Shown one piece after another: positions 44,378-56,731 of a DNA stretch of 64,000 nt. The position numbers were made by a program, and so were the translations under genes. How positions within the stretch are numbered: the stretch's first letter is position 1; each line of letters starts with the position of its first letter. Below the pieces are notes generated by a model that did no database searches, was not told the origin of the DNA, and saw only the letters and a list, made by a program, of their open reading frames with translations. This DNA comes from Macrotrachela quadricornifera (taxonomy: Eukaryota > Rotifera > Eurotatoria > Philodinida > Philodinidae), in NCBI GenBank assembly GCA_022393335.1, contig JAJEKB010021880.1, positions 569,378 to 633,377 on the forward strand, in the 5' to 3' direction.

Positions 44378-45468
44378 TCAATTAAAAGTCGGTTAAGAAT
44401 CCGTTATATGCTCGTAGCCTTCCATAGATATAAAAATTCTCTTCAGAATTTTACTTTTATAACAGAATTAACTTAGAATTTTATTTTCTATGCAAAACTT
44501 TGTCTTCCTAGAGATGGCCATTACATGTGTCATTCACAAAATTGTGCTATGAATTTTGTTTTTTCAGCAGAATTTAATCATTAACGCTCGTTCAAGGACT
44601 CGCTCAGCTCTTTCTCGTAGAAATGGTGTTTTTGAACTATTACCCAACGATTTATTTAGAGAATTTCAAAAATCCAAGGAAATATGCTACCGCTGTGTGT
44701 TACTATTAAGTTCATCGAGACATTTCAGTTAAGTATTTTGTAAAGAAAAAAGTCGAGCCTATGCAACTTTCATGTTGAAAGATGCCTAGACTTCAAACGA
44801 CTTCAATCAAACTTTATTGCAAAAATATCTTTTTACAAAAAATCACTCTTTTCTATTGTGTTCGATCAAGATTTGTGCCAAACATGAATAATAAATGGTT
44901 AGTTAATAATAATCGTTAAAAGATATCACTGCGGCCTCTATCCGATAAATACATTTGGACATATATATATCTTCGTGAGTGAAAGAGCTAATTATATATG
45001 ATCGGTTGCAATTTCACATGAGCTGTAATATTTTACTAGTTAAATTTAATTATGGATAGGTTAAAAGATAGTTACCATTGAAAAATCACGAAGTTATGCA
45101 TTTTATTGACCACAAATTATAGTATTTTTGATAAAAACTCTAAAGCTTTACTCAATAGAAGTTATGTTATTAGTTGAGTCTATGACTAAAAAAATTGAGA
45201 CATCATTGGGCACAAGAGTAATTCTGAACTGATAAAATTCTAGAACTCTTTTATGAAGCTCTCAAAATCGAAAAGAATTTTTGAAAAACTTCTTCAATTG
45301 GAAATTATAAAAGTTAGTATGGCTTCAGTTATTAACGTCAAAGCTGGTAAAAAAACCATTATTAGTATATAGAAGCATAATCTTTCTTTTAGATAACTAC
45401 TTTTTATCATTCTTTAGCATTTGAACAACAAAGCTAAAATATTATATTTATTTTTCGAATTAGTTTTA
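44378..45468. other. intergenic, no gene supported
   Basis: AT-rich. Past the first bases after the TTAA (continuation of the hAT relic), nothing is recognised. Confidence 0.35.
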
Positions 45469-46626
45469 TTAGTTGCTTGTAATTTGGAAGAGAGCAACTA
45501 CAGGAAAATGATCGGAAGAATAATTTGTAGATCGAATATCTACAACAGATATAAATCGAGGTTTTAAATGATGACTACGATCCATTGAATGTTGATATAA
45601 AATCCAATCAACATGAAATCGATGTGAAGACCATAATGATATAATTTCTGATAAATTTATCATTCGACGAATTTTCCATAATTGTTTTGCAATATCAACA
45701 ATGAGTGGAATTCTTATAGATATTTCATAGGGTAATTTAACATCTAAACCACGAAAGGTAAATAGTATTGTTTGCACAAGTTGAAATCCATATGTATTTA
45801 CTATTGTTCCAAGCCAACCATGAAAAGTTGAGGAAAATGAATTTGATATACATGTAGATGCAGACTTTTTGCAAACTATCCAAGTATCATGCAAAAACTG
45901 TGAAGATGTTAATATATTATATGTTGTTTGTTTTGGAACACTATTAAAATCTCCAAATAATAAAACTATAGCTGTTGGATATTTTTCTTGCCATTGTTTT
46001 ATTGTTGATCGAATAACTTTCGCTTGTTCTTGACGTGCTAATTCACTTCTAACATCTAAATGAGTATTAAAAACGAGAATATTAGTAGAATTATTATCAT
46101 CATTTAATTTAAATCGTGCAATATTTAATGTTCTCACTCCATGACTATCCCAATCTTTACTTCCAACTATTCGTGGTGTTTTTGATAACCATATATAATC
46201 TTGTTCCAATAGTGTTAATACTTCATTATTGTATAAAATAGCAACTCGATAATTCATATGAGATAAAGGATGTGAAAGATTTCTATTAGCATCGTCAGAT
46301 TGATAACCAATAATTTGATAATATTTCGGTAAATGAAGTTGCCAATGTAACATTTGATCGGCAAATGGTTCTTGTACACTTAGAATAGATGGTTTCCATT
46401 TTTCAATAGTTTCTGTTAAACGAAAAACTCTTTTTGTAAAATTATTATTTGGATCACGTTCGACTCCATCGAACCGAATATTAAATGTCATAACAGACAA
46501 TAGACCTTCTTTAATAGATTGATACTTCTTCAGCATTATCAAATCATCTTCTTGGGTGTAACGAGGAAAAGTCAATAGAAAAGTAATTAGCAGAGGAATT
46601 AATATTGAAAATAAAATAAATAGCAT
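45469..46626 (-). CDS. membrane-anchored endonuclease/exonuclease/phosphatase family protein
   Basis: Single exon, 385 residues from the ATG at 46626; an upstream in-frame GTG is ignored. A hydrophobic segment at residues 1-20 (MLFILFSILIPLLITFLLTF) is a signal anchor or signal peptide. The EEP fold follows with all catalytic motifs: TFNIRFDG (Asn), SVQEPF (Glu), FNTHLDVRS (His), LLFGDFNSVP (Asp, Asn), HVDWILY (Asp) and YSSDHFPVVALF (Asp-His). These residues bind a divalent metal and perform phosphodiester or phosphomonoester hydrolysis. The insert between GDFN and HVDW (about 110 residues) is longer than usual. The substrate (nucleic acid, phospholipid or phosphoinositide) cannot be told. 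The frame is intact, which stands out among the surrounding relics. Confidence 0.9.
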   Translation of the reverse strand: MLFILFSILIPLLITFLLTFPRYTQEDDLIMLKKYQSIKEGLLSVMTFNIRFDGVERDPNNNFTKRVFRLTETIEKWKPSILSVQEPFADQMLHWQLHLPKYYQIIGYQSDDANRNLSHPLSHMNYRVAILYNNEVLTLLEQDYIWLSKTPRIVGSKDWDSHGVRTLNIARFKLNDDNNSTNILVFNTHLDVRSELARQEQAKVIRSTIKQWQEKYPTAIVLLFGDFNSVPKQTTYNILTSSQFLHDTWIVCKKSASTCISNSFSSTFHGWLGTIVNTYGFQLVQTILFTFRGLDVKLPYEISIRIPLIVDIAKQLWKIRRMINLSEIISLWSSHRFHVDWILYQHSMDRSHHLKPRFISVVDIRSTNYSSDHFPVVALFQITSN

Positions 46627-47152
46627 TTCTATCACCTTAAAAAAAATTGTAATGTTACTATTACAATTTACTTACACTTGTCTTATATAGTCAATGGCAG
46701 AACGAGAAAAAAAATGTATTAGCCTACTCATTAGTGTAGTATCCTGTGTCTTTATGACACGTTACAGACATATGTATCGATGCATAAATTCTTGCCACGT
46801 TTTGACAATGTCACTGACATGTTTGTTGTAAATCATCCTATTGCTCCATTTTCTAGTCAATTATGAATCGACAAATGTACAAGTAACACGATCGTTCTTA
46901 GTGAACTACAGCGCCCTCTAAGTCGGTGCTGCTTTTATTTCAGTCAAGATTGTAGAAATTCAGTAACCAAAAATACACACTATATTAACAGCTATAGAAA
47001 TTTTACAATAAAAATTCGCCTAACGTATTTGCTTCAGCTTATACAGAGTGTTTAAAAATATTACTCAAACGGATTAACACTGTAATTCCCAGAAGACTAA
47101 GGTATATATTTTATACTAAATAAAACATCATTCAAAGTGAGATTTATTGGTA
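46627..47152. other. intergenic
   Basis: 5' flank of the EEP gene. No feature recognised. Confidence 0.35.
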
Positions 47153-47688
47153 TTAACGCATTCATAGCGATGGATCCTACTTTATTTTAACAGCAAACTT
47201 GATAAAAAGAACAGTTTTCCTTAACACAGCGATTTCGGACATTGCGTGCAACTCCTTCCTTTCCTTCAAGCTTGTAATCAACTAGTTTGCGCTTCAGATG
47301 ACTTCTTGATCTTTGTCTAGGAGTAGGTTTCAGCTCCTCAAGCAGCATACCAAGGAGTAAGGAGCATACAAGACTTTCACAAAACTGCAGAGTACGATCC
47401 CACAAAAGAAATAAGTGATAAATGCCAAATAAAAACAATCGAAACTGCATTTCACTTATCTCGTTCCTACTATGCGGTATATTAGAGAGAAAAACAAATT
47501 TGAGTAGTTATTCTGTTTGGCGTGAAAAAGAATCTTCAATGCAATAATGTAAACAATGGAAGAGCAAAAGAATTAGCGGTATATACCAAAAAAGATCAAA
47601 AAGTGTATTTATTAGGAGGAGAATGTACATAAAAACTAGTCTGTGAACGCTATTTTTTAAGAAAATCGAATCACCATGAATGTGTTAA
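47153..47688 (-). mobile_element. piggyBac relic, C-terminal fragment
   Basis: TTAA at 47153-47156 and 47685-47688, with ends acgcattcatagcgatgg and accatgaatgtg. The minus strand carries LQFCESLVCSLLLGMLLEEL, PRQRSRSHLKRKLVDYKLEG and ARNVRNRC, clearly related to the C-terminal part of the element at 43485. Everything upstream of that point is deleted. 536 bp. Confidence 0.8.
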
Positions 47689-49022
47689 TCAATTTAATTC
47701 TGATAACTGAAAAACGCATTCTTTTTGAGTTTTGATCTAGAACTATAATAATTAAAATGGATAAAAATTCGGGTATAATAAGATTTTTGACAATTGTTTT
47801 CTACATAGGCTATTCTGCAATTACAGCTGCCTTAGCTATTAAAAATTTGAGGGATGAAGACGCAATAAATAGTCAGGAGACAAGATCGATTTGTCAGGTC
47901 TGAATCTACATTGTAGCTAACAGTACAGCTATCCTGACCTTGTATTTAACTGCACCTTTGATTTGAAATATAAGCAAATAATCGTTACGCAGTTCTTTAG
48001 TATTAAATGTTTTAATACTGTTTTATCCTCGATTTTTGCCGGAACTTTTATTTGAATTTTAGTTCTACGGTACTAAATATTACCGTCGATGAAGACTCAT
48101 TCCGCCTGACTTATATAATATTTATGTATTGTTCAGACTAATTAAATTTTCTATGGACAATACAATCTTAAATCGATACACTGTTACAGTCAGATATCTA
48201 TCGTTTGGTTCTAAGTATAATGCGTAGATAGTTTCCAAATTTGGAATTCTTATCGAGAATTGTTGATAGCTAACCAGTGAATCTTTTCAAAAATCAACAC
48301 TGATGATTGTTAGAAATGTCTTGCATAATTTGGATTTTTCTAAGTCTTCGGTCTTATCATATCAAATTTTTTAATATAATTCTGTAATCTTCCTCTCAGG
48401 TCATGTTGAAAATTCGCTTTTGCATTTCAATATGTATATATTACAACGAAAAAAGATGAAACTCTTAGAATGTTCTAATTCTATTAAGAACATGATTTTT
48501 GCAATATTTTAAATCGAAATTTGAAAAGATACGGATTTTTGTTGAAAAGTTCAGTAGAAAATCTATTTTTTAAAACTTTCAGAAGTAAAAGAGACTCGAT
48601 AAATACAGATAATCAATAGCAAATATAAAGCATTAAGTCATTACTGTCGATGGCTTCCGATATAAATTTTTTTAGGAATCAATTAAAATATCTATTGTTT
48701 CATACTATTTCTTATCGTAAACTACCAATCATTAGAAATATTAGTTATTATATTTTGTAACATTTTTAGCAGTCTATCTTAACGTATACGATTAATATAA
48801 TTGTATATATTTAGAGTAGCATTCAATAACGATGAAATTGAAACACATATTGAAATTACCTTTAACCAAAATCATTCAATAATGATTTATATGCATGTTC
48901 CAAAGACTCAATGGAATCTTAATAAATAGGTTTTTCCTTTTCGATTCGAATATTTCAAAATACCATTTTTGACATATAAAAAATGGTATACTAAAATTTT
49001 TTTATGTTAATTTTATTAAATT
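47689..49022. other. intergenic, no gene supported
   Basis: AT-rich with nothing recognisable. Confidence 0.35.
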
Positions 49023-50770
49023 ATGTATAAGAATAAATCTGTTGTAGACGGAACTCCTTCATCGAGCGAAGAAAACTCTGATAATGAAGAACAAATACAA
49101 ATCTTAAGATCAAGACTAAAATATTTTCTTCAATCGAATATTATTAATAATAACTCGAAAGAAAATATCAAACATATAGTTCAAAATGAAAAAGAAAAAC
49201 GGTAATTATATTTAAAAATATATTAAATAATAAATAAGCTATTTAGTTTTTATGTCTCAGATATGCAGAAATAGAAGAGATCATTAAAAAAATAAAACAA
49301 GCTATATCGATCCGTGATATTACTCAAATTTACGAACGTAAGTTTATTTTTATCATTTGATTATCAACTTTCTCTCTCTCTCTCTATATATATATAACTA
49401 GATTTTAAAAATTTAATAAATGCATCTGATAAAGCATATCGAGTGATAGAAAAAGAATCAAGTAAAAAATAATTTTCATATTTTCTTTTATATGAATAAT
49501 ATTGCAATGATGAAAACATTTTTAGAAAAAAATAAAATGAAATTATATCTTTACGTAGTAAATCTGTAACTAATTATCAATATCAATTAGATTATTTAAA
49601 TACATTTCGACAATATGTTGAAACAGAAAATTTAAATACTGAAATTTTATTAACAAAAATTACAATTAGTTTCGATTATCTCCATCAAACTAGTAAATAT
49701 TCAAAACAAAAAATATGGACACAGTAAATAAATCTATATTCTTATTTTTAGTTTTTTGTAAAACACGATCTGGAAGAGAGTATTTAAGGGTAGAAATTTG
49801 GGCCCACTTTCCCTCCCTTCCACAGACCGTGACCGACACCATCACAGACAGCGACTAATACTGTAGTAACTCCTAGTATTCTAGCATACACTATAATCTA
49901 TAAAGGATTGAAAGCCATTATAGATACTTAATTGGGCAAACTCTAGATATCTGGTATAGAATGTATGCAGCTTCATCGTGTTTCTCATTTTTAATTCCAC
50001 AGGATTTGCGCTAACAACTTTTATTTTTTTTAGTGTACTTGATTATATTGAAGAATTATTAATATTATTATCTAAAAATATTAATTTAATAATGATTATT
50101 GTTGAAATAAATGAAGGATTTACAAAAATTTTACAAACTATTAATTATCATAGTCAAGATTATATCGAACGATTAAAAGATGAATCTCGTATTTGTTCAA
50201 TTCTTGAACAAATAAAAACTTATTTCGAATACAAAAATCATAATCATATTCAATCTCAACATTTATGTACTATTTATCTCTATATTATTGAACATAATTA
50301 TTATAAATATAATAAAACATCTGATCAATCTTGAGAGTGAGGGTGGTCATGCATGTGTTAATTTTTTAATTAATGATAAAATCAATAAAAAAGCATGTCT
50401 GTTTAAATAAGAAAAATTTCTTTAGATTTAGATATAGAATTTAATGCCAAATACTAATGAAATATTTGAAATGCTTAGAAATAAAATACAAGAAGTATCG
50501 TTAGATATTTATTTATAAACTTATTGTAATAATTTTTCGACAATTTCAATCTTAACATTAATGGATAAGATTTTTTAAAACAAATTTATATCTTTTAAAA
50601 GTGAACTTTTAATTGATGTAGAAGGTAAATTAATTCGAAAAAAATATGTTAGTTTATTTGATATTGAAATTGTAAGTTTGTATTATGTAAATATAATATT
50701 TCATTTATTATGATATATTAACTTCCATCAAAATTAGCTCATTTAGATAATGCCCAGTTATGAGTTTGTA
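49023..50770 (+). pseudogene. decayed eIF3 subunit c gene
   Basis: Exons at 49023-49201, 49261-49337, 49402-49461, 49526-49723 and 50034-50334 give an acidic start (DGTPSSSEENSDNEEQ). Then come HIVQNEKEKRYAEIEEIIKK with IRDITQIYEHFKNLINASDK, TEILLTKITISFDYLHQ, and GFTKILQTINYHSQDYIERL with KDESRICSILEQIKTYF. These follow the order and spacing of eIF3c (the KDKRFEEL and IRDVTKCLEEF regions, then MDEEFTKIMQN and PHSQEYVEHLKDE). The long middle is missing. C-terminal pieces (FEMLRNKIQEVSLDIYL near 50465, FKSELLIDVEGKLI near 50600) carry stops, and exon 4 has an early frame break. Normal eIF3c is about 900 residues and scaffolds the translation pre-initiation complex. This copy cannot work. Confidence 0.8.
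49371..49396. repeat. TC/TA microsatellite in intron
   Basis: tctctctctctctc followed by tatatatata, inside the second intron of the eIF3c relic. Confidence 0.8.
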
Positions 50771-51821
50771 ATTGTCAAAATACGGAGTAAAAAATAAAAG
50801 ACATAGATGGTTTAATAAAGTATATCAGCAACCATTAAATTCTTTGAAATAGTCGTTGAGTTTATTACCAAAAGATTGGCCGTTAAATAGTTCATCGAAT
50901 GATGTATTTCTTTTGGTTATCTAAGGATGGATCGATTCTTGTTCTTATGCGCCCACTTTGTTTGATTATAATACATATAATTCATTTGAGCCTTCCGCAA
51001 TCTAAGGATCTTCAATTAACGCCTTGAATTTATACTTGATAAATGAATATTTACTCCAAAAAGATATCGGATAGCTTTGTTCTTAAAAGGACTAATTGAA
51101 AATCTTACAAAAAAACATTAGGAATACCTAGAGCACATTTGCACTCGCACCGGGCAATTTTCCTCAGTTTTTCACAGATCTAGGCGTGTACAGAACCCGA
51201 TCTCAAGTTCGGGGTTCGGATTTGAGTTTGGTGCATGCCTATAAGAATCTTTTCTTAATTTTAATTCATGATTTCAACGGTCAAGGAATATGGGCCTGTA
51301 AAGTTCCAATTGATAAACTTTCAATTGTTTCCGAAATTCTAGCTCTACATACTGACTAACATTTTCACATTCTAGAATGAGAGGCTCAAAGTATGTTGAG
51401 TGAATTTTTTTATGGTCATGACAAATTAGTCGAATGTTAGAAGGCAAGATCAATCTAAATTATAGATTTTTCATTTCGAGATTTTGAGCTTAGTTTTGTC
51501 GTCTAGTTTTCATTAGCTCATAGAATCCAAATAGCTTTCACTTTTCCATTCATGTTTGCAGAATAAAACATCAGAAGAATCCACGTTCATTGTGTTACAG
51601 TAAAAATATTTAGGTAGAAAGTCTAATATGAAAATCCTACGTTTTAGCTATCCCATCAAGTATAATATGATTTACTTCACACTCTCACCATCCAAAAAAC
51701 GCTTATTTTTAACTTTTATTTTGACCACAAAATTATGCATAAATTTTTTTTCTTGATGGTATACAATACAAAACAAAATGTCAATTAATCCGATTGTTTT
51801 CTAAATTGTTGAAACATTGTG
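50771..51821. other. intergenic, no gene supported
   Basis: Nothing recognised. Confidence 0.3.
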
Positions 51822-54800
51822 TTATTGTAAATACAGTTCGAGTTCACCAATCTCTACGGAATTTGAACTACTAGAAGGATTCTTCCTACTAGTAACAAGT
51901 ATGCGATAGCTGGCATAACTGATGCTATTGACTATCGTTTGATTTGTGCCATAGGTATTCGAAGTTGAAACGCTGAGTAATCCAGTTGTCACATTATTAC
52001 GGATGAGTGTCCAACTTGAACCATATGTCAAGTTTCCCGAATTGCTACCTTCGATAGTCACTGTTAATGGTACACGGTCTTGGCCACCATCAGCAGTAGC
52101 AAATCGATATGCGACTAGAATTTGTGAACCTTGTGCACTAGTGAAGTAGAAACCGGTTCTAAGTCCTCGTTCAGTTGATACTGTGTGATCACCAAACGAC
52201 AAGAATTTGTTTGTTGGACTACCGTCAAATACATTCATTGGACCTTCGCCCGACGGGTAATTACCGGTGCTGCCGCCGGGAGTAGCCGGCATGCTGTTTT
52301 GACCGGCTGTTGTATTCCAAATGGGATAAATTTTCTCATTTCTCGGTGATATACCGTGTGGAAAATCTGTGTAAAGAAATATATATATACACGGCGAGCC
52401 AAAAGTAACATAACGCGAGATTCTTTTCAAGTTTTTCCTACTAGGTCAATAGTTGGTGCTCATATTTGAACTACCTATACTGTACGATAATATTCAGAGA
52501 CGCGATCTATCAATAATCTTTATCATTAAAAATGTATTGAAAAATATCTGAATATCTTTTGTGTACCACTATGTAGTTGTCAGAGAAGCCTGCTGTTTTT
52601 TTATTGAAGTCCACGCATTTCTTCTCATGGTAGCCTGTTCTTTAGTAGTGTTCTATAAAGCAGGTCGAAAATAACGTAGGAACTAATTGAATTCAAATTA
52701 CATTGCAAGTTTTCTATCAAAGTCTGAAAGGCAAAGGTTAATAATTGATCACTTCTTTGAGTATTATCATATAATATATATGATTCAAATATGAGCATTA
52801 ACTATCGATCTAATAGGAAAAAATTGAAAAGAATTGTGCACTAGATTACTTTTGGTCCACCTTATTATATTATGATCTAATAGGATTAAGATTAAAATAT
52901 TCATAACTTTTGAACGAAGCAATGAGAATACAAAATCTTTTAGAGCTTTTACCAGAGCATTGTTTAGTATTTCTAGACAAAAAAATAACTGAAATCTGAA
53001 GATGCACCTGAAGAAGTGCCCTCCTAAGTGATAAAAAGATCAATGTAATGTTAAAACAATTTTTTATAGAAAAAGTCATTTCTACAAATATTTTTCGACG
53101 TAATTCGATACAGTTTGCTGTACTCTGTCGAGTAAAATTATTCTCGAGTCCATATTTTCAATAACATCTTTAGTAAAAAATCTTCATCATAAAGTTTATC
53201 GTTGCTGAGAAAACGAAATTTACTGCATAGTATTGCAGTACAAAATAGTCCAAATATGATATATTCCCTTAGACTCCTATCGACTATATCTCTAGTGTAG
53301 CCCATTCACTTGATCTGAAATTTTCAGCTTCTTGGTAAGTTTGTCGGACTTATCTATTATAAAACTATCAATTAAATCAGTGAAATTGTTTGATCAATGC
53401 TGATAGTGGTTTATGTGCAACGACTCATGAATATCGAAGAAGAATTCTGATGCTCATTTAGCTTTTATAGCTCTGTTTTCAAAAAAAAATTGACTTCCAC
53501 TTCTGATATAAAGAACAAGTAAGTGTTTTGGAAACTGAGATCGAATACTCAGTAGACTCAGAATTAAGGTCATGGTTAAAATCTAAGAAAGAAAAAGGAA
53601 TCCACTATATTCTCAAGAAGAACAAAACTTAACAAACAGCAATGCTCAAATTCTTCGTTCTTTGTCAAAAGTAAATTCAAAATTTCTTAATTTCGTTGCT
53701 AAAAATCAAACTAAAGAATGAATAATTTCGCTCAATATAATATTTTCGTTAGAATCGATAACTTTAACCATCTCATTAGATTTTGGTGTGACTTTATTTT
53801 TATTGAACAAATTCTACATGCATTAATAAAATTGACATCTGTATCAACCCTCAAAAATATGATTCATTTAGAAGATGTTTCTATGGAATCTTTTGAAACT
53901 GATCATAGCTCAGATTCCATGTATTACTTTTCACATGCGCTAGAACATTTCTATTAGTGCATATAAAGCCGTGTGTAAAGCAGTTTCTACAACTTTTTCA
54001 TCTCTCTTTTATATTGATTGCTACATAAAGTAAAGAGATTAAAATGCAAAGCTACGATCAATGTATTCCAATAAAATACATTTTTAATGTAACTCATATT
54101 AATGTCTCTTTAAAATGTCTGACAAATCTCATATTAAACAGGTTTCTTCGTCTGACATAAAAAGATTAAATTTTATAATTTGGGCATATTATTTGCAATG
54201 AATTTGTGTCTGTCTATAGGAGCTTAACGTGTGTGTCCCCGCGCGAAGCTACATGATAGGACACACGAACAAAACTAGACAAGATATGAGAAACCTACTT
54301 ACCGGTTGTTGTAGTGGTTGTCGTTCTTGATGTTGACGTTGTCGTTGTTGTTGACGTTGTTTTTGATGTTGTTGTTGTTGTTGTTGTTGACGTTGTTTTT
54401 GATGTTGTTGTTGTTGTCGTTGTTGTTGATGTTGTCGTTGTTGTTGTTATTGATGTTGTCGTTGTTGTTGTTATTGATGTTGTCGTTGTTGTTGTGATCG
54501 TTGTCATTGCTGTTGTTGTTATTGTCGTTCCAGGGATACTGTTTAAGGCGAGAAGTACTGCAGCAATACCCGCGCCAAGAAGAGAAAGAACAAGTAGAGA
54601 CAGAACTAAACAGGTAAGTGAGTATCTGCAAAAAAATGTAATGAAAATATGTGCGTAAAACATTTTCTTAACTTAATAAAAAAGTGTAAAGCAATTATTT
54701 ACCGTTTCTTTTTATTTCCGTTCGAAACTTGGTGATGAATATCCTTATGAGAATCAATTTCATTTGACCATGACCCAGTTGGCTGAATTAATTTAAAAGA

Positions 54801-54836
54801 TGAATATAGACAAAAGAAAAAGAGCAATAGTTTCAT
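51822..54836 (-). CDS. membrane protein: Thr-rich stalk plus discoidin-like domain
   Basis: Predicted exons (minus) 54836-54703, 54625-54303 and 52366-51822 join in frame (introns 77 bp and 1936 bp) to give 333 residues. Exon 2 encodes RYSLTCLVLSLLVLSLLGAG, a single membrane segment, then about 65 residues almost all Thr with Ser/Lys, a mucin-like O-glycosylation stalk. Exon 3 encodes the C-domain (GLRTGFYFTSAQGSQILVAY, PLTVTIEGSNSGN, GSSWTLIRNN, YASYRILVTSRKN, EIGELELYL), a galactose-binding-like fold shared with the gene at 39707. The basic NGNKKKR before the membrane segment suggests type II topology. The start is uncertain: exon 1 contains a pyrimidine tract ending attaattcag that could instead be an acceptor, so a further upstream exon is possible. 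Confidence 0.65.
52369..54300. other. large intron of the stalk gene
   Basis: 1.9 kb between exons 2 and 3, much longer than other introns here. It contains short frames without support. No element termini are recognised, though its size suggests an insertion. Confidence 0.4.
54303..54532. repeat. GTT/GTC microsatellite (codes poly-Thr on minus strand)
   Basis: Near-continuous gttgtcgtt triplets. On the minus strand these are ACA/ACG/ACT Thr codons of the stalk. Plus-strand and other-frame translations (poly-Val, poly-Asn) are artefacts. Mixed synonymous codons argue for selection on the Thr run and not only slippage. Confidence 0.8.
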
Positions 54837-56070
54837 TTTGGTTTCAGTTTATATCATTGAATTAAATAAATTTATTTGTAATAATAACTCAAATGCAAAT
54901 ATAGCTCATTGAGATAAAAATAATTATATATGTAACTAATTCAAATGGAAGTATCATCAGGAGTAAGTGACTTTAGTTTTTACCAATAAATACTTATTGA
55001 CCAATCGTCAGTTTTCTAAAATATATTCTCAAAACTCGTTCAATCCATCATCTGACTTTTGATCAATCTCTAACCTCTTTTCGAAGACAGGTGTGCTTTT
55101 GATGGAACCAGGAAAAGTTCTATTATAATATGAAACCTAACTAAGCAAAAGGCTGTTACAATACATAAAACTTGGTAGTATTTCCTTGCGTTTCTATTTT
55201 TTATTTAGTACTACCCTTTTGAAATACCTTTTTTTTCAATATAGAGGCTATGCAAACCAATACATTCTCAATTTGTTTGATTTAAACGATGCTCGAAGGC
55301 AAATGGTTTTGCCTTGAAAACACATCAAAATGCAGGTTTTACACGATAAGTGCTCTAGTTCTGATGTCATTCTATCCTTTTTCACTAAACTTTGTAGATA
55401 TAAATTCTATTTCTTAAAATTAGCTGTCGAATGGGCTCAAAATATGTTGTCCATGAATCAGAATAAAAAGTGTACAATGCATACATAAAAATCGGTTACC
55501 GATAGAAGAACATTCGTTTTTTTAATACAAAGATCATTTTCTCAATCTGAAATAGGAGTATCAGGATTCTCCATTCCCTAGTGTCCCGTTTCCGATCAAC
55601 AGGAATGTACTTCTCAATCCTTTTTAAGCATTCCTAGACAGAATGGAGTATTCACATAGCCTTTTACTCTCTTTTCGCGCAAAGTTGGTATGGGTTCCCT
55701 ACCTGGAAACTCGAAGGACTATTTGAGTTTGTTACTTTCGTACCACGAACCTTATACATAGTCATTCATGTATCTTCAGTGTATCATTCCCAAAAAACGC
55801 GGACGCACTGATGTTTTGGTTATCCTTTTCTTTTAGTTTGTGACAAATCACTATGGGTTTCCAAAACGGAACTTGAAACTGACACTCATGATCTGGAGAG
55901 TCACGTTATTAAGAGTTTAACTAACAAAGAATGTGGTTAAAAATACTAGTTGTACACAAATATACTTATTAGGGTAAAAAAAACTGCTAAATACTCTCTC
56001 TATCGAATTTTGTATAAAACTAGAAGTTTTAATCGTTTCCAAAACTGCAATAAGAAATACTTCAATGTAT
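54837..56070. other. intergenic, no gene supported
   Basis: Nothing recognised. Confidence 0.3.
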
Positions 56071-56075
56071 AGAAT

Positions 56076-56731
56076 CTAATAATGAGTATATTCCTCATTT
56101 TTCTGTCTCACCGGCTTTGATGGCTGGGAAGATTGATTAATTTTGGTGTCAATGTCACTATATGTTCGATTGTTTGCTGATTTACCAAAATTTTGATTGA
56201 TAATTTGTTTGGCAGGTCTATCCTGGGCTGTTGCAAAAACATTCTGGCGAATGATAGGTTGATCGGTCATATGCTTTCTCTGCTCTCTTTCCGTCTTCTG
56301 CCCTTCCATCACAGTAGCATGGGATTTACCTTGATGATAACGTGCGGTCAAAATAGTTGACATCTATTTAAGCAAAGAGAAAATATGAATGATTCAAGAT
56401 TTTAAAACTCTAACTGAGAATAAATTATCTTGAACATTGATAAGCGGATTGTTCGACAGATGGATATTATTTTTGGGTAATCGGATAGTTTCACGGTTGA
56501 CACGACGAGATTGCATATCCTTGTCAATGAATAACGATACTAGATTGAATGACTCATAAGAATAGAGGCAGAAATTACAATGGTGAATTACGCACTTGAT
56601 GAGAAACTTTATCGACAGATGGTATTGATAGCAGAGGATAAAACGAAGTATTGTGCAGATCTGCGAGTGTAGTTAAGAAGACAGGATGAGAATCATTACC
56701 TTGCCTTTTTTCATGAATATTGGTCTGATTT
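56076..56731 (-). CDS. polar, probably disordered protein (5' incomplete)
   Basis: Three minus-strand exons chain in one frame: about 56731-56596 (NQTNIHEKRQGNDSHPVFLT, ending SVDKVSHQ), 56519-56415 (DMQSRRVNRETIRLPKNNIH) and 56363-56076 (MSTILTARYHQGKSHATVME, ending KNEEYTHY then stop). The introns are 76 and 51 bp; the second donor (gttaga) is atypical. The protein is rich in Gln, Asn, Lys and Thr, without hydrophobic core, signal peptide or known domain, so it is probably disordered. The first exon has no Met and starts after a possible acceptor, so more exons lie upstream and I cannot find them. Family unknown. The higher GC of this stretch relative to its flanks supports coding. Confidence 0.45.

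Noticed and set aside
53718..53957. 79-codon plus-strand frame inside the large intron of the stalk gene
   Set aside because: No domain, no signal and no second exon.
54314..54658. plus-strand poly-Val and minus-strand poly-Asn frames
   Set aside because: They are other-frame translations of the Thr-coding triplet repeat.
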